From an uncultured Myxococcales bacterium (lineage in GTDB: Bacteria > Myxococcota_A > UBA9042), in contig CAIYWC010000021.1 of assembly GCA_903929795.1 (NCBI GenBank), positions 1-64,000 on the forward strand: a stretch of DNA of 64,000 nucleotides, written 5' to 3'. The position numbers were made by a program, and so were the translations under genes. Positions 1 through 8,801 of the stretch are shown here, in pieces (position 1 is the first letter of the stretch; each line of letters starts with the position of its first letter). The notes beneath the pieces are model-generated. The model was not told the DNA's origin and ran no database searches. It saw only the letters and a list, made by a program, of their open reading frames with translations.

Positions 1-14
1 AGGAATCCCAACGG

Positions 15-199
15 GCAGCCGAAGGTGGGGCGGGCGCAGCCAAAGCTGCGGGACCGCATGTGGACGTGCGTCCGGGTGACTCCGGCGCTTCGGCGGGGTG
101 GGCCATTTTCTCGGGGCGGAGGGCCCCGGCGAAGCCGGAACTTCGACCTTTCTGCCCTGGGGGCGGTTCGGCCAGTGGCCGGGACCAGAATGACCCGCG
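15..199 (+). repeat. Dispersed repeat family B, copy 1
   Basis: This stretch matches positions 54871-55060 over its whole length with small gaps. The best block is GGACCGCAT followed within one or two bases by GTGGACGTGCGTCCGGG, then GCGCTTCGGCGGGGTGG. Both copies end in a CCCGCG block. Short reading frames cross it, but none has a recognisable domain or a good ribosome site, and the two copies do not keep one frame. It is therefore read as a non-coding intergenic repeat; whether it is mobile is unknown. Confidence 0.55.
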
Positions 200-631
200 A
201 ACCGTGGCAGCGCCCACCGCCCTGTACAAGCTGGCCCGATTCGATTCCCGTCAATTGATCGGTTGGACAGATGCGCTTGTATGGGGCGCCGCCGGGAGGT
301 ACGCCGCGGTTCCGCCGGGTTTGCTCTCGAACTTCGCTCAGCGCCCATCGCTTCCCGGCACGCGCGATCAGTTTTTGATCGCGCCGTCCTGAATTCTTGG
401 ACACCGTGTCGGCAACGTTGACCCGCAGTCCTGGCTGGCAGGTCGACCACGCGACAACGGGCGGCCGCGTTCGGTGACTTTGGCGAAGCCGGTGCGCGTT
501 TCACAGCAAACTTGACATTCATCTACTCCACGGATGACGCGTCAAACCCGGCCGCTCCAGCCGCCAATTGACACGACCGCCGACAATCGCCACATTGCCG
601 GTGCATCCCGAGCGTCGCGGAGCCATCGGCC
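200..631. other. Intergenic region upstream of the NHL lipoprotein
   Basis: No gene is supported here. Open frames exist in this GC-rich DNA but lack ribosome sites and recognisable protein sequence. The only structure seen is a perfect hairpin at 362-384. A TTGACA hexamer lies at 512-517, but no good -10 partner is placed for it. Confidence 0.5.
362..384. other. Perfect inverted repeat (9 bp arms)
   Basis: GCGCGATCA and TGATCGCGC are separated by five bases (GTTTT). The right arm is not followed by a T run, so it does not look like a terminator. It lies 248 bases upstream of the lipoprotein start at 632 and could be an operator or simply a hairpin. The symmetry is directly seen; the function is unknown. 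Confidence 0.4.
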
Positions 632-3600
632 ATGTTCGTTTCGTCTCGCAGCCTTTGCCGCGCCGCAGGCCTCGCCTTGGTCCTCGCCGCGTGCGGTTCG
701 CCGGCCGCAATCGACGGCGGCGCGCCGGTGGCCGACGCGGCTGACGCCCAGGATGCCGCGCTTGCCGACGACGCGGGCAGCACCGACGCCACGATCACCG
801 ACGTGGCCAAGCCAGCCGACGCGGACGCGCTTGCCGCCGACGCGGAATTGGCGCCAGATGCCGATGCTGCAGCCGACAGCGCCGATGCCGCGGATGTGCC
901 GGTTCCCGCCGATGCGCCGGATGCCGGAGCCGACGTCCCGGTTACCGATGCCGATGCCGATGCACCGAGCGATGCGACAGCCACAAGTGACGCCGACGCC
1001 GCGTCTGCCGTCGAGGATGCGGCAGCCGATGTGGGCGAGGAGGTCGCCGATGCCGGTCCGGATGCCGGCGATGCGGGGTCGGATCTGGCCGCGGACGCGG
1101 ATGCCGGTGCGACGGACGCGACCACTGACGCCGATGCAGACAGCGACAGCGCAGCGCAAGACGCGGAAGTCGCCGACGCTGAATCTGACGCCGATGCCGC
1201 CGCGGCTTGTACCTGGTTTGCGCCCTGTGTACCGACCAACCCCTGCCACGCCGGCCACTGGATCTGCCCGGCGAGCGGCGCCAGCTGCGTCGATCTGAAC
1301 ACGAACTTGGCCGACGGCGCCCCCTGCGCAGGCACCGGCGCGTGCGTCGCGGGCGCGTGCCAGGTCTGCGGCGGCGCGTGCACGCCGAGCTTTTCGCCAT
1401 GCCATGTCGGCATCATCACCTGCAGCGGCGCCAGCGCGACGTGCACCGACACCGGCGCCAATGTCGCGGATTTGACGCCCTGCGAGGGCGCTTTTCTCTG
1501 CACCGCCGGCGCGTGCGCGCCCTGCACCGACTTTGCGCCCTGCATGCCCGCCGACCCCTGCCACACGGGCTACCTCACCTGCGGCGGCGGCCTCGCGGCG
1601 TCGTGCGTGGACACCGCCCAGCCCGGCGCGGATGGCATCGCGTGCGGCAGCGGCCAGACCTGCAGCAGTGGCACCTGCGCGGCGGGACCCTACACTCTCG
1701 CCATCTTCAGCGGCGGCGGGCAAAGCGCGTGGGTCGACGACGACCTGGCCAGCCCGGTCGTGCTTGTGCTGAACGACGCCGGCGGCAAGCCGCTGGCCAA
1801 CGCGCCGCTGAGCGTCCAGGCACCGGAGGGCGCGATCGCCACGCCGGCGTCCACCCTGACGGACGCTAACGGTCAAGCGTCCTTTGCGCTGCGTCTAAAC
1901 CTGAAAGTGAACCCGACGGTCCAGTTCACCGCCAACGGCCCGGGCGGCGCGCAGTTGCCGCTGGTGTTCGCGGCGACCGGCCCGGTCGAAGGCACGATCT
2001 TCGCCGCCGTGAACCGCGACGGCCCGAGCGTGGAGGCGATGAGCGGCGTCGGTACGCAGGCGACACTCGACCAGACGCGCGGCCTGGCCGTCAGCAGCGG
2101 CGGCACCGTCTATTTCGGCGAGGCCGGCAACGGCGGCTTTGGCAACTGCTACCTCAAGAGCCTGTCGCCGCTGGGCGAAATGGCGACGCTCGCCGGCACG
2201 GGCAAATGCGGCTTCGGCGGCGACGGCGGTCCAGCCAGCGCGGCGCAGCTCACGACCGCGAGTGACATCGCCCTGGACGAAGCGGCCGGCGCGCTCTACT
2301 TTGCCGACACGGGCAACAACCGCGTGCGGCGGATCGACCTCGCCAGTGGCGTCATCACCACGCTCGCCGGCGGCGGCACGCCCACCACCGGGCTTTGGGG
2401 CGACGAAGGCCCCGCCAGCGCCGCAATCCTCAAAGCGCCCACGCGCCTGAGCTTTGGCCCCGCGCCTCTGCCCGCCACCGGTAACGCGCTCTACGTCAGC
2501 GACGACGGCCACGGCACCCTGCGCTGGATCGACAGCGGCGGCACCATCCACTTGGTGCTCGCCCCGCAAACCGGCGACTGCGCAAAGGACGACCTGCTCT
2601 TCACCGGTTGCTCCGCCGGTTGCGACGTGGCGTTCGGCAAATCCGGCGAACTGTTCTTCACCGGCGGCGGATGCGGCGCCAGCACCGGCACGCCCGAGAA
2701 CGGCCTCTGGACCGACGTCATCTTCCGGCGCGGCGCGGACGGCAGCTTGAGCCGCGCGGCCGGCGTCTACGCGTACGACACCGGCGACGGCACGCCGGCC
2801 AACACCAGCTTTGTCCAAGCGGACTTGCTGGCCATGGACCCGGGCGGCAACCTGTTCTTTGCCGGCTATCAGGCGCAACAAGTGCGGCGCATCGACGGCC
2901 GCAGCGGCCTGGTCACCACGCTCGCCGGCGGCATCGGCCAGTACGGCACATCGGGCAGCTACGTGCCGGGCCCGCAAGCCAAGCTCATCTTGCCGGTCGG
3001 CCTCGCGCTCAGCCCAGACTTGAACCTCTATTTCAGCGACGGCAACCAGGTGCGCGTGCTCTGGGCGGTCGGCCATCCGCTGCCGAGCGACGTGACGCTG
3101 GTCGACGCCTCCGACCCGCTGACGGCCTTCGCCCTCGATGCGCCCTTCGCAGGCACGCGCGCGCGCGTGCAGCAGGCGCCCAATGCCGAGCCGGTGCCGG
3201 GCGTGGCCGTGCACTGGACCGCGATCGACGCGGGCGCAGGCGTGCGTAAGCCCATCTATCTGACTGATACGCAAGGCAATTCCACGCCAGAAGGCCGCGT
3301 CGGCTTGAGCGCCAAGATGTACACGCTGCGCGCCGAGGCGTTTGATATCCACCAGCAGCCGCTGCCCGGTAGCCCCGTGGACTTGACGATCGCCGCCACC
3401 GGCGTCGCAAACGACTCCATCTTCGGCGCTTTCGCGGTCGACCCCGTCGGAATGCTGAACGGCGCGGCGACGCTCGCCAACACCGTCGCCGTTGACGTCG
3501 CCGCAAGCGCTGACGGCAGCCTGTACATCGCCGGCAGTTGCGCCGTGTTCGCGGTCAGGCTGCCGGGCGCCGCCGAGTTGATCGCCGGCGACGGCGTGGA

Positions 3601-4465
3601 CTGCACATTCGACGACGGCAAAGGCATCGCCGCCAACGCGCGCCTCAGCCCGGACACGCTCGCGCTCGACGACGCCAAGCACCTGCTCTACGTCGGCGAG
3701 TTCAGCACCGGCCGCATCGCGGTCGTCAACCTGCAGACCGGCAGCCTGGCCACGTTCGCCGGCGGCGGGACGGCCACCGCCAAGCCCTGGGGCGACGGCG
3801 GCCTCGCGACCGACGCCACGCTCCAGACGCCCAACTCCCTCGCGCTCGGCAACGGCGGCCTCTACATCGCCGATGCCGGCCGCAACCAGATCCGCTTCGT
3901 CGACGGCAGCGGCATCATCTCCACCCTGCCCGTCGCGCAAGCCGACTGCAGCTGGGGCACGGGCTGCACCGCGGCCATCCCCGGCATGTGCTGGCCGCGC
4001 GATCTGGCGTGGGACAGCGCCGACGGCCAGCTCCTCATCAGCGCCGCCGCCTGCGGTCCGGTCGCCGGCGACGCGTCCGCCATCCTGTCCTTCCAGCCCG
4101 GCGACACGCAAGCGCACTGGTACGCGGGCGCCACGCTTGGCACCGGCAACAGCGCCGACGGCACGCCGATCCTCGGCGCCGAATTCGGCATCTACGCCGA
4201 CACCGTGTCCATCGGCTACGACCCCGGCGGCGTTCTGCACGTCTTCGTCGCATATTCCTATGACGTCCGGTTGCGCAAAATCGTCGACGGCAAAGTCTAC
4301 ACGGTCGCCGGCGTCCAGAATCCGCAGCCCGGCGCGTCGCCAGGCAACTACGGCCCGCTCAGCGCCGCGCAATTCAGCTATCCCATTGAATTCACGTTTA
4401 TTCCGCCCGGCGGCTTGGGCAAGCTGGCAATCATCGACGACGGCATGTTGCGGCTTGTCTGGTAG
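632..4465 (+). CDS. Surface lipoprotein with two Ig-like/NHL beta-propeller units
   Basis: A 1277-residue predicted lipoprotein with lipobox LAAC and Cys21. Residues 23-191 are almost only Asp, Ala, Val and Thr, a flexible spacer typical of myxobacterial surface lipoproteins. Residues 192-350 are Cys-rich. There follows an Ig/Big-like domain (about 353-450), NHL-type repeats (about 457-817, with motifs such as LYFADTGNNRVRRID and TTLAGGG), a second Ig-like domain (about 818-925) and a second NHL propeller (about 930-1277). The module order is thus duplicated. NHL propellers usually bind proteins or carbohydrates, so an adhesive or scaffold role is inferred. It converges with the kinase gene, leaving only two bases between the stops. 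No enzyme active site was recognised. Confidence 0.85.
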   Translation: MFVSSRSLCRAAGLALVLAACGSPAAIDGGAPVADAADAQDAALADDAGSTDATITDVAKPADADALAADAELAPDADAAADSADAADVPVPADAPDAGADVPVTDADADAPSDATATSDADAASAVEDAAADVGEEVADAGPDAGDAGSDLAADADAGATDATTDADADSDSAAQDAEVADAESDADAAAACTWFAPCVPTNPCHAGHWICPASGASCVDLNTNLADGAPCAGTGACVAGACQVCGGACTPSFSPCHVGIITCSGASATCTDTGANVADLTPCEGAFLCTAGACAPCTDFAPCMPADPCHTGYLTCGGGLAASCVDTAQPGADGIACGSGQTCSSGTCAAGPYTLAIFSGGGQSAWVDDDLASPVVLVLNDAGGKPLANAPLSVQAPEGAIATPASTLTDANGQASFALRLNLKVNPTVQFTANGPGGAQLPLVFAATGPVEGTIFAAVNRDGPSVEAMSGVGTQATLDQTRGLAVSSGGTVYFGEAGNGGFGNCYLKSLSPLGEMATLAGTGKCGFGGDGGPASAAQLTTASDIALDEAAGALYFADTGNNRVRRIDLASGVITTLAGGGTPTTGLWGDEGPASAAILKAPTRLSFGPAPLPATGNALYVSDDGHGTLRWIDSGGTIHLVLAPQTGDCAKDDLLFTGCSAGCDVAFGKSGELFFTGGGCGASTGTPENGLWTDVIFRRGADGSLSRAAGVYAYDTGDGTPANTSFVQADLLAMDPGGNLFFAGYQAQQVRRIDGRSGLVTTLAGGIGQYGTSGSYVPGPQAKLILPVGLALSPDLNLYFSDGNQVRVLWAVGHPLPSDVTLVDASDPLTAFALDAPFAGTRARVQQAPNAEPVPGVAVHWTAIDAGAGVRKPIYLTDTQGNSTPEGRVGLSAKMYTLRAEAFDIHQQPLPGSPVDLTIAATGVANDSIFGAFAVDPVGMLNGAATLANTVAVDVAASADGSLYIAGSCAVFAVRLPGAAELIAGDGVDCTFDDGKGIAANARLSPDTLALDDAKHLLYVGEFSTGRIAVVNLQTGSLATFAGGGTATAKPWGDGGLATDATLQTPNSLALGNGGLYIADAGRNQIRFVDGSGIISTLPVAQADCSWGTGCTAAIPGMCWPRDLAWDSADGQLLISAAACGPVAGDASAILSFQPGDTQAHWYAGATLGTGNSADGTPILGAEFGIYADTVSIGYDPGGVLHVFVAYSYDVRLRKIVDGKVYTVAGVQNPQPGASPGNYGPLSAAQFSYPIEFTFIPPGGLGKLAIIDDGMLRLVW

Positions 4466-4467
4466 CG

Positions 4468-5994
4468 CTAACCGCCCGGCTTGAGCCCGAGGTCCAGCAA
4501 GACCTGCGGAATCGTGTGCAGTTCCCGGCCCTTGGTCACAAACCGCTCATCGCCCTGCATCGCGACCTGGCTGCGCACGGCGTCCGACTGCACCGACGTG
4601 CAAAACACCACCGGCCCCGCGTACCCCTGCGCGCGCATGGCCTTGAGCGTGTGCATCCCGTCCATCCCCGGCATCAGCATGTCCAGCACCACCGCCGCCG
4701 GCGCCGGCTGTTCGCGCAGCCAGTTCAGCGCCGCCTGGCCCGACGACACCGTCGTGCAGTGCCACCCGGCGTTTTGCAAAATCAACCGCAGCAGGTTGCG
4801 AATCGACTCGTCGTCGTCGATTACCAGCACGCGCCCCAGCACCGGCATCAGCGGCCGCGGCGTCGCGGTCGTCGGCGGTTCCTGCATCGGGTCGCCCGGC
4901 TCCAGCTTGGACGGGTGGCCCTTGCGCGGCCGCAGTTCCGGCGACTCGTCCGCCCAGGCCATCGGCTCCTGCGGCGTCAGCCGCAGCGTCAGCTCCACCG
5001 CGCGCATCGTCCTGCTCACCGCGCGCGAGGCATCCGTCAGGTGCAGCGCCGCCCAGGCATCGTGGACCTCGGCGCGGATCGCTTCCCACAGCTCCACGAC
5101 TTCCGCCATCGACTGCGGCCGATCCTCCCGCGATTTCGCCAGCATCGAGAGCACCAGCTGGTCCAGCACCGGCGGGATCCAGCGCCCCTTGCGGTGCGAG
5201 CTGGGCCGCGGCACAGCGTCCTGCACGTGCATCCGCATCAATTCCACGGACTTGTCGGAGACAAAGGGCAGCGTGCCGGTCAGCATCTCGTAGAGCACGA
5301 TGCCGAGCCCGTAGACGTCCGCGCGCAGGTCGATCTCCTTGCGCAGCACCTGCTCCGGGCTCATCGACAGCGCGGTCCCGACGACGCGGCTGGCATCATG
5401 GGTCGCCGCCTCGCCCGGCAGCGGCCGCGCGCGGGCGACGCCAAAATCGAGAATACACGCGTGAAAACCACCGGCTGCGCCCGCATCGCGTACCAGGTGC
5501 ACGTTCTCCGACTTGATGTCGCAGTGCACGATCCCCAGCGCGTGCGCCGCCGCCAGCGCCGCCGCCGACTGGGTCAGCACCGTGTCGATGTCGACGATCG
5601 GCAGCACGGTCTCGCGCCCCAGCCGCTCCAGCAGGCTCTCGCCTTCCAGCAGCGGCATGACGATGAAGTGGCCGACCCGAGGATCGTGACCAAAATCAAT
5701 CACTTCCACGACATTCGGATGACGCACAACGGCCGCCGCGCGCACTTCCTGGCGAAACCGCTCGACTTGCCGCGCATCGACCGCGCGCGCCGCGTGCAGG
5801 ATCTTGACGGCGAAATCGCGCGGCAGGCGCTGGTGCTCGGCGCGATAAACCGTGCCAAAACCGCCGCGCCCGATGACCGACGCGAGCTTGTAACGGTCCT
5901 CGATCACATGGCCAATCGCCTGATCTACGTCCAAAGCGGACGCAGGCGCAGATGCAAGCGCAGACCGTGGCGGATCTTGCGGCGGAATCGTCAT
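4468..5994 (-). CDS. Ser/Thr protein kinase fused to a response-regulator receiver
   Basis: A 508-residue predicted cytoplasmic signalling protein. The kinase domain (about 35-310) has the glycine loop GRGGFGTVYRAE, Lys64 in AVKIL, catalytic loop HCDIKSEN (HRDLKPEN in the usual form), DFGVA and SPEQ. A linker leads to a receiver domain (about 385-505) with the acidic DDDE cluster, the phosphoacceptor Asp in VVLDMLMPGMDG, the switch Ser/Thr in FCTS and the conserved Lys in VTKG. The frame stays open far upstream, but that part is antisense to the dehydrogenase gene, so the ATG at 5994, just before the kinase homology, is chosen. No transmembrane segment is seen. Kinase-receiver fusions link eukaryote-like and two-component signalling; partner histidine kinase and substrates are unknown. 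Confidence 0.88.
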   Translation of the reverse strand: MTIPPQDPPRSALASAPASALDVDQAIGHVIEDRYKLASVIGRGGFGTVYRAEHQRLPRDFAVKILHAARAVDARQVERFRQEVRAAAVVRHPNVVEVIDFGHDPRVGHFIVMPLLEGESLLERLGRETVLPIVDIDTVLTQSAAALAAAHALGIVHCDIKSENVHLVRDAGAAGGFHACILDFGVARARPLPGEAATHDASRVVGTALSMSPEQVLRKEIDLRADVYGLGIVLYEMLTGTLPFVSDKSVELMRMHVQDAVPRPSSHRKGRWIPPVLDQLVLSMLAKSREDRPQSMAEVVELWEAIRAEVHDAWAALHLTDASRAVSRTMRAVELTLRLTPQEPMAWADESPELRPRKGHPSKLEPGDPMQEPPTTATPRPLMPVLGRVLVIDDDESIRNLLRLILQNAGWHCTTVSSGQAALNWLREQPAPAAVVLDMLMPGMDGMHTLKAMRAQGYAGPVVFCTSVQSDAVRSQVAMQGDERFVTKGRELHTIPQVLLDLGLKPGG

Positions 5995-6096
5995 GCGACA
6001 AAAGATAACCCCATCGCAGGGTTTTGCAACACATGCGCGGCCGGACTTGTGAAAGGCCAATCGGCCCGCTAGATTGGCCGGCCCCGGGAGGTGACG

Positions 6097-6987
6097 ATGC
6101 ATCCAGAGACAACGGACCAGGCGCAGGGCGAAATCCGCCGCGTGGTCGTGATCGGCGCGGGCACCATGGGCCACGGCATCGCGCACGTGTGCGCGGCGGC
6201 GGGCTATGAGGTGTGGCTGAACGATGTCGCGGCGGCGGCGATCGACGACGGGCTGACCAAAATCCAGCAGAACCTGGCGATCGGCGTGCAAAAGGCCAAG
6301 CTGACCCAGGCGGCGGCCGATGCCACGCGCGCGCGCCTGCACGCGGAGCCGGATCTGCGGGTGGCGGCGTCGCTGGCGGATCTGGTGATCGAGGCGGCAC
6401 CGGAAAACGCCGCGCTGAAGCGGCGGATTTTCCAGACCGTGACAGAGACGCTGCCGGCGGGCGCGCTGCTGGCGAGCAACACGAGCTCGATTCCGCTGCG
6501 CCAGCTGGCGGTGGACCTGCCGCGGCCGGATCGGTTCCTGGGGCTGCATTTTTTCAATCCGGTGCACCTGCAGCCGCTGCTGGAAGTGGTGCGGGCGGAG
6601 GCGACGTCTGATGCGGCGCTGGCGAGCGCGCTGGCGTTTGCGCGGCAGCTGGGCAAGGAGCCGATCGTGGTGCGGGACGTGGCGGGCTTCGCGTCGTCGC
6701 GGCTGGGGCTGGCGCTCGGGCTGGAGGCGATCCGGATGCTGCAAGAAGGCGTGGCCAGTGCGGCGGACATCGACAAGGCGATGGAGCTGGGCTACCGGCA
6801 CCCCATGGGCCCGCTGAAGCTGACGGATCTCGTGGGGTTGGACGTTCGACTGGCGATCGCGGAGACGCTGGCGCGCGAGATCGACCCGGTGCGGTTCGCG
6901 CCGCCGCAGCTGCTGCGCGATCTGGTCGCCGCTGGCAAGCTGGGCAAGAAAACCGGCGAGGGATTCTACAAGTATGGCGAGCGGTAG
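6097..6987 (+). CDS. hbd: 3-hydroxybutyryl-CoA dehydrogenase
   Basis: A 296-residue NAD-dependent 3-hydroxyacyl-CoA dehydrogenase that oxidises 3-hydroxybutyryl-CoA to acetoacetyl-CoA (or the reverse) in fatty acid, butyrate or PHB metabolism. The Rossmann motif GAGTMGHGIAHVCAAAG is near residue 20, followed by ASNTSSIPL and the catalytic His motif LHFFNPVHLQPLLEV. The C-terminal domain has GYRHPMGPLKLTDLVGLD and ends with GKKTGEGFYKYGE, as in the family. The ATG at 6097 is preferred over the in-frame GTG at 6091 because GGGAGG sits five bases before it. It is divergent from the kinase gene across about 100 bases. Length matches the single-function Hbd/PaaH type. Confidence 0.92.
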   Translation: MHPETTDQAQGEIRRVVVIGAGTMGHGIAHVCAAAGYEVWLNDVAAAAIDDGLTKIQQNLAIGVQKAKLTQAAADATRARLHAEPDLRVAASLADLVIEAAPENAALKRRIFQTVTETLPAGALLASNTSSIPLRQLAVDLPRPDRFLGLHFFNPVHLQPLLEVVRAEATSDAALASALAFARQLGKEPIVVRDVAGFASSRLGLALGLEAIRMLQEGVASAADIDKAMELGYRHPMGPLKLTDLVGLDVRLAIAETLAREIDPVRFAPPQLLRDLVAAGKLGKKTGEGFYKYGER

Positions 6988-7116
6988 CCGCTTGGTCCCG
7001 GCGTGAACGGACTCGCCATGTGACAATTTTCGCCGGGCCGCGGCAAAAGTCGGGGGTCCGCGAATACAGGGTGCCCACCCGGTGCGCGGGAGGGCTCCAC
7101 GCGCGGCGCCACGCAA

Positions 7117-7252
7117 ACATGCCGACCGAAGTTCGCGATCAACCGTTCTCGATCCGAGGCGTGCCACCGGAAGTGCACGCTCTCGGTCCCAGTCCGAAAT
7201 GCGCCAGGTCTGAACGACGAATTTCGGTGTCCGACAGCGGTCGGCGTGCATG
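7117..7252 (+). mobile_element. Family A MITE-like element, copy 1 (136 bp)
   Basis: The ends are imperfect inverted repeats: ACATGCCGACCGAAG on the left, and CATGCACGCCGACCGCTG as the reverse complement of the right end. The centre (7151-7188) folds as a long hairpin whose outer arms are GATCCGAG and CTCGGTC. Two further copies of nearly equal length occur at 23368-23502 and 53178-53311. No transposase is inside, as in a miniature inverted-repeat element. No clear target-site duplication was seen. It lies between hbd and the AmpG-like gene stop. Confidence 0.7.
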
Positions 7253-7258
7253 GAGCCG

Positions 7259-8575
7259 CTACTTCGGCTCGGGCTCCTGCAGCTGCGGCAGCCGGAGTGC
7301 GAACGGGAGGATCAGCATCGACGGAATCGCCACGCTGAACGACAACAAAAAAAGCCGCGTGTAGCCGATATGCTCGACAATTTCGCCGGCCCTGGCGCCC
7401 AGCGTCGCGCCGCCGAGGCTGGTCAGCGCCGTCGCGATGGCATAGTGCGCGGCCTTGAAGCCCGGATTGCAGGTCCGCAGGGCGAACACGATGAGCGCGG
7501 AAGCGCCGAGACCGCCGGCGAACTGCTCGAAAGAATAGATGAAAGCCACGACAGGCAGGCCAGGCGCCGCGTGGGCCGGGTCTACCTTGGCGCGGGCGAC
7601 GGACCAGGCGAGCCACACATACAGCCAGATGTTCAGGTTCATGCCCAGCGTCAGCGGCCAAACGGTGCGCCGCCAGCCGTATTTCTGAATCGCCCACGCG
7701 GAGGCCAGCGAGCCAGAAGTGAGCGCCGCGCTGCCGAGAATGCCGCCAATCCACGCCAAATCCGGTTTAGATACGCCAACTTCCCGCATCAGGAACGTCG
7801 TGTTCAACGCGAACATCAGCTGGTCGCCGAGCTTGTAGGTCACCAGCAGCGCCAGCACGAGCGCAATCCCCGGTTGGCGCCGATAGCTCAGAAACGCGCG
7901 GCCGAAACCGCGCAGCGCGTCCGGCATCGACGTGCGCTGCGCGCGGGCGATCTCGACGCGCGGCAGGACCATTGTGTGAAAAATCCATAGGATCGCCAGC
8001 GCGATCGCGCCGACGCCAAAGCCCCAGTGCCAGCCGATCCAGCCCGTGAGCGCCAGGAGCGCGCTGCGCACGAACAGCTTGGCGATCTGGAACGCGAGGC
8101 TGCGCAGGCCGGTGTAGGCCGCCTGATCGGCGGGATCGGTAATGGCCTCCATGTAGTAGCCGTCGATCGCGATGTCGTGCGTGGCGGCGAAAAGGGCAAG
8201 GACCGCGAGCGTGGCGATCGCCGCCTGCAGGAGCCCGCTGCCGCTTGCCGCCGCCGCCGTCCGCGGTCCACCTGCCAAAAGCAGCGCCAGCAGGCCAAAT
8301 CCGACGACGAGCCCGCCCTCGACGACCAGCAGCCAGCGCCGCTTGGTGCCCCAGCAATCGACCGCGGGCGCCCAGAGGAATTTCAGGCTCCAGGCGAGGC
8401 CAAAATAGTTGAGGTAGCCGATCCACGCCTCTTTGACGCCAATGTCCGTCAGGTAAGCCGCGAACAGGAAGTTGATGAGCATGAACGGCAGGCCCTGCGC
8501 GAAATAGGTCGTCGAGACCCAAGTCCGCGTCAGTGCGGCGGAACGTGCGGGCGGAGCGCTGGCGGCGGTGGTCAT
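7259..8575 (-). CDS. AmpG-like major facilitator transporter
   Basis: A 438-residue integral membrane protein with about 12 hydrophobic segments. LKFLWAPAVDCWGTKRRWLL and ATHDIAIDGYYMEAI are close to the AmpG/PAT branch of the MFS, whose characterised members import muropeptides or acetyl-CoA-type substrates. The C-terminal half also follows AmpG spacing. The gene starts 43 bases downstream of ccoS on the same strand and so may be transcribed with the cbb3 assembly genes. Some bacteria use an MFS copper importer (CcoA) for cbb3 assembly, but the sequence here reads more like AmpG. Substrate is unknown. The stop is only six bases from the family A element. Confidence 0.75.
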   Translation of the reverse strand: MTTAASAPPARSAALTRTWVSTTYFAQGLPFMLINFLFAAYLTDIGVKEAWIGYLNYFGLAWSLKFLWAPAVDCWGTKRRWLLVVEGGLVVGFGLLALLLAGGPRTAAAASGSGLLQAAIATLAVLALFAATHDIAIDGYYMEAITDPADQAAYTGLRSLAFQIAKLFVRSALLALTGWIGWHWGFGVGAIALAILWIFHTMVLPRVEIARAQRTSMPDALRGFGRAFLSYRRQPGIALVLALLVTYKLGDQLMFALNTTFLMREVGVSKPDLAWIGGILGSAALTSGSLASAWAIQKYGWRRTVWPLTLGMNLNIWLYVWLAWSVARAKVDPAHAAPGLPVVAFIYSFEQFAGGLGASALIVFALRTCNPGFKAAHYAIATALTSLGGATLGARAGEIVEHIGYTRLFLLSFSVAIPSMLILPFALRLPQLQEPEPK

Positions 8576-8618
8576 GAACGGCTCGGGTGGCAGGGACCAC
8601 GCCGCCCGAGATTATCCG

Positions 8619-8801
8619 TCAACCGGGCCGAGGCAAGTTTTCGTCGGACTTCTGGTCGACGCGCTCGTCGTCGTGCAGCGCGCGCATGCCCGGCGTACGC
8701 ACGTCGTCAAACTGGCCGCCGCGCACCGCCCACAGAAAGGCCGCAACTGCCGAACCGGACAGCAGAATCGCCAGTGGGACCACGATGTACAGGACGCTCA
8801 T
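8619..8801 (-). CDS. ccoS: cbb3 oxidase maturation protein CcoS
   Basis: A 60-residue protein with one N-terminal membrane segment (MSVLYIVVPLAILLSGSA onward) followed by the short conserved tail GGQFDDVRTPGMRALHDDE, the CcoS/FixS signature. CcoS is needed to load haem and copper into the catalytic subunit of cbb3 oxidase. Its ATG overlaps the stop of the upstream 41-codon reading frame in an ATGA tetranucleotide, so translation is probably coupled. The first 12 codons are duplicated directly upstream (see 8798-8923). The gene closes the ccoNO-QP-GHI-S set. Confidence 0.88.
   Translation of the reverse strand: MSVLYIVVPLAILLSGSAVAAFLWAVRGGQFDDVRTPGMRALHDDERVDQKSDENLPRPG

Noticed and set aside
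1895-4372. An 825-codon open frame antisense to the NHL lipoprotein
   Set aside because: A GC-bias shadow without domains.
5995-7251. N-terminal extension of the kinase gene to 927 residues
   Set aside because: The extension is antisense to hbd and has no kinase-related sequence; ATG 5994 is adequate.
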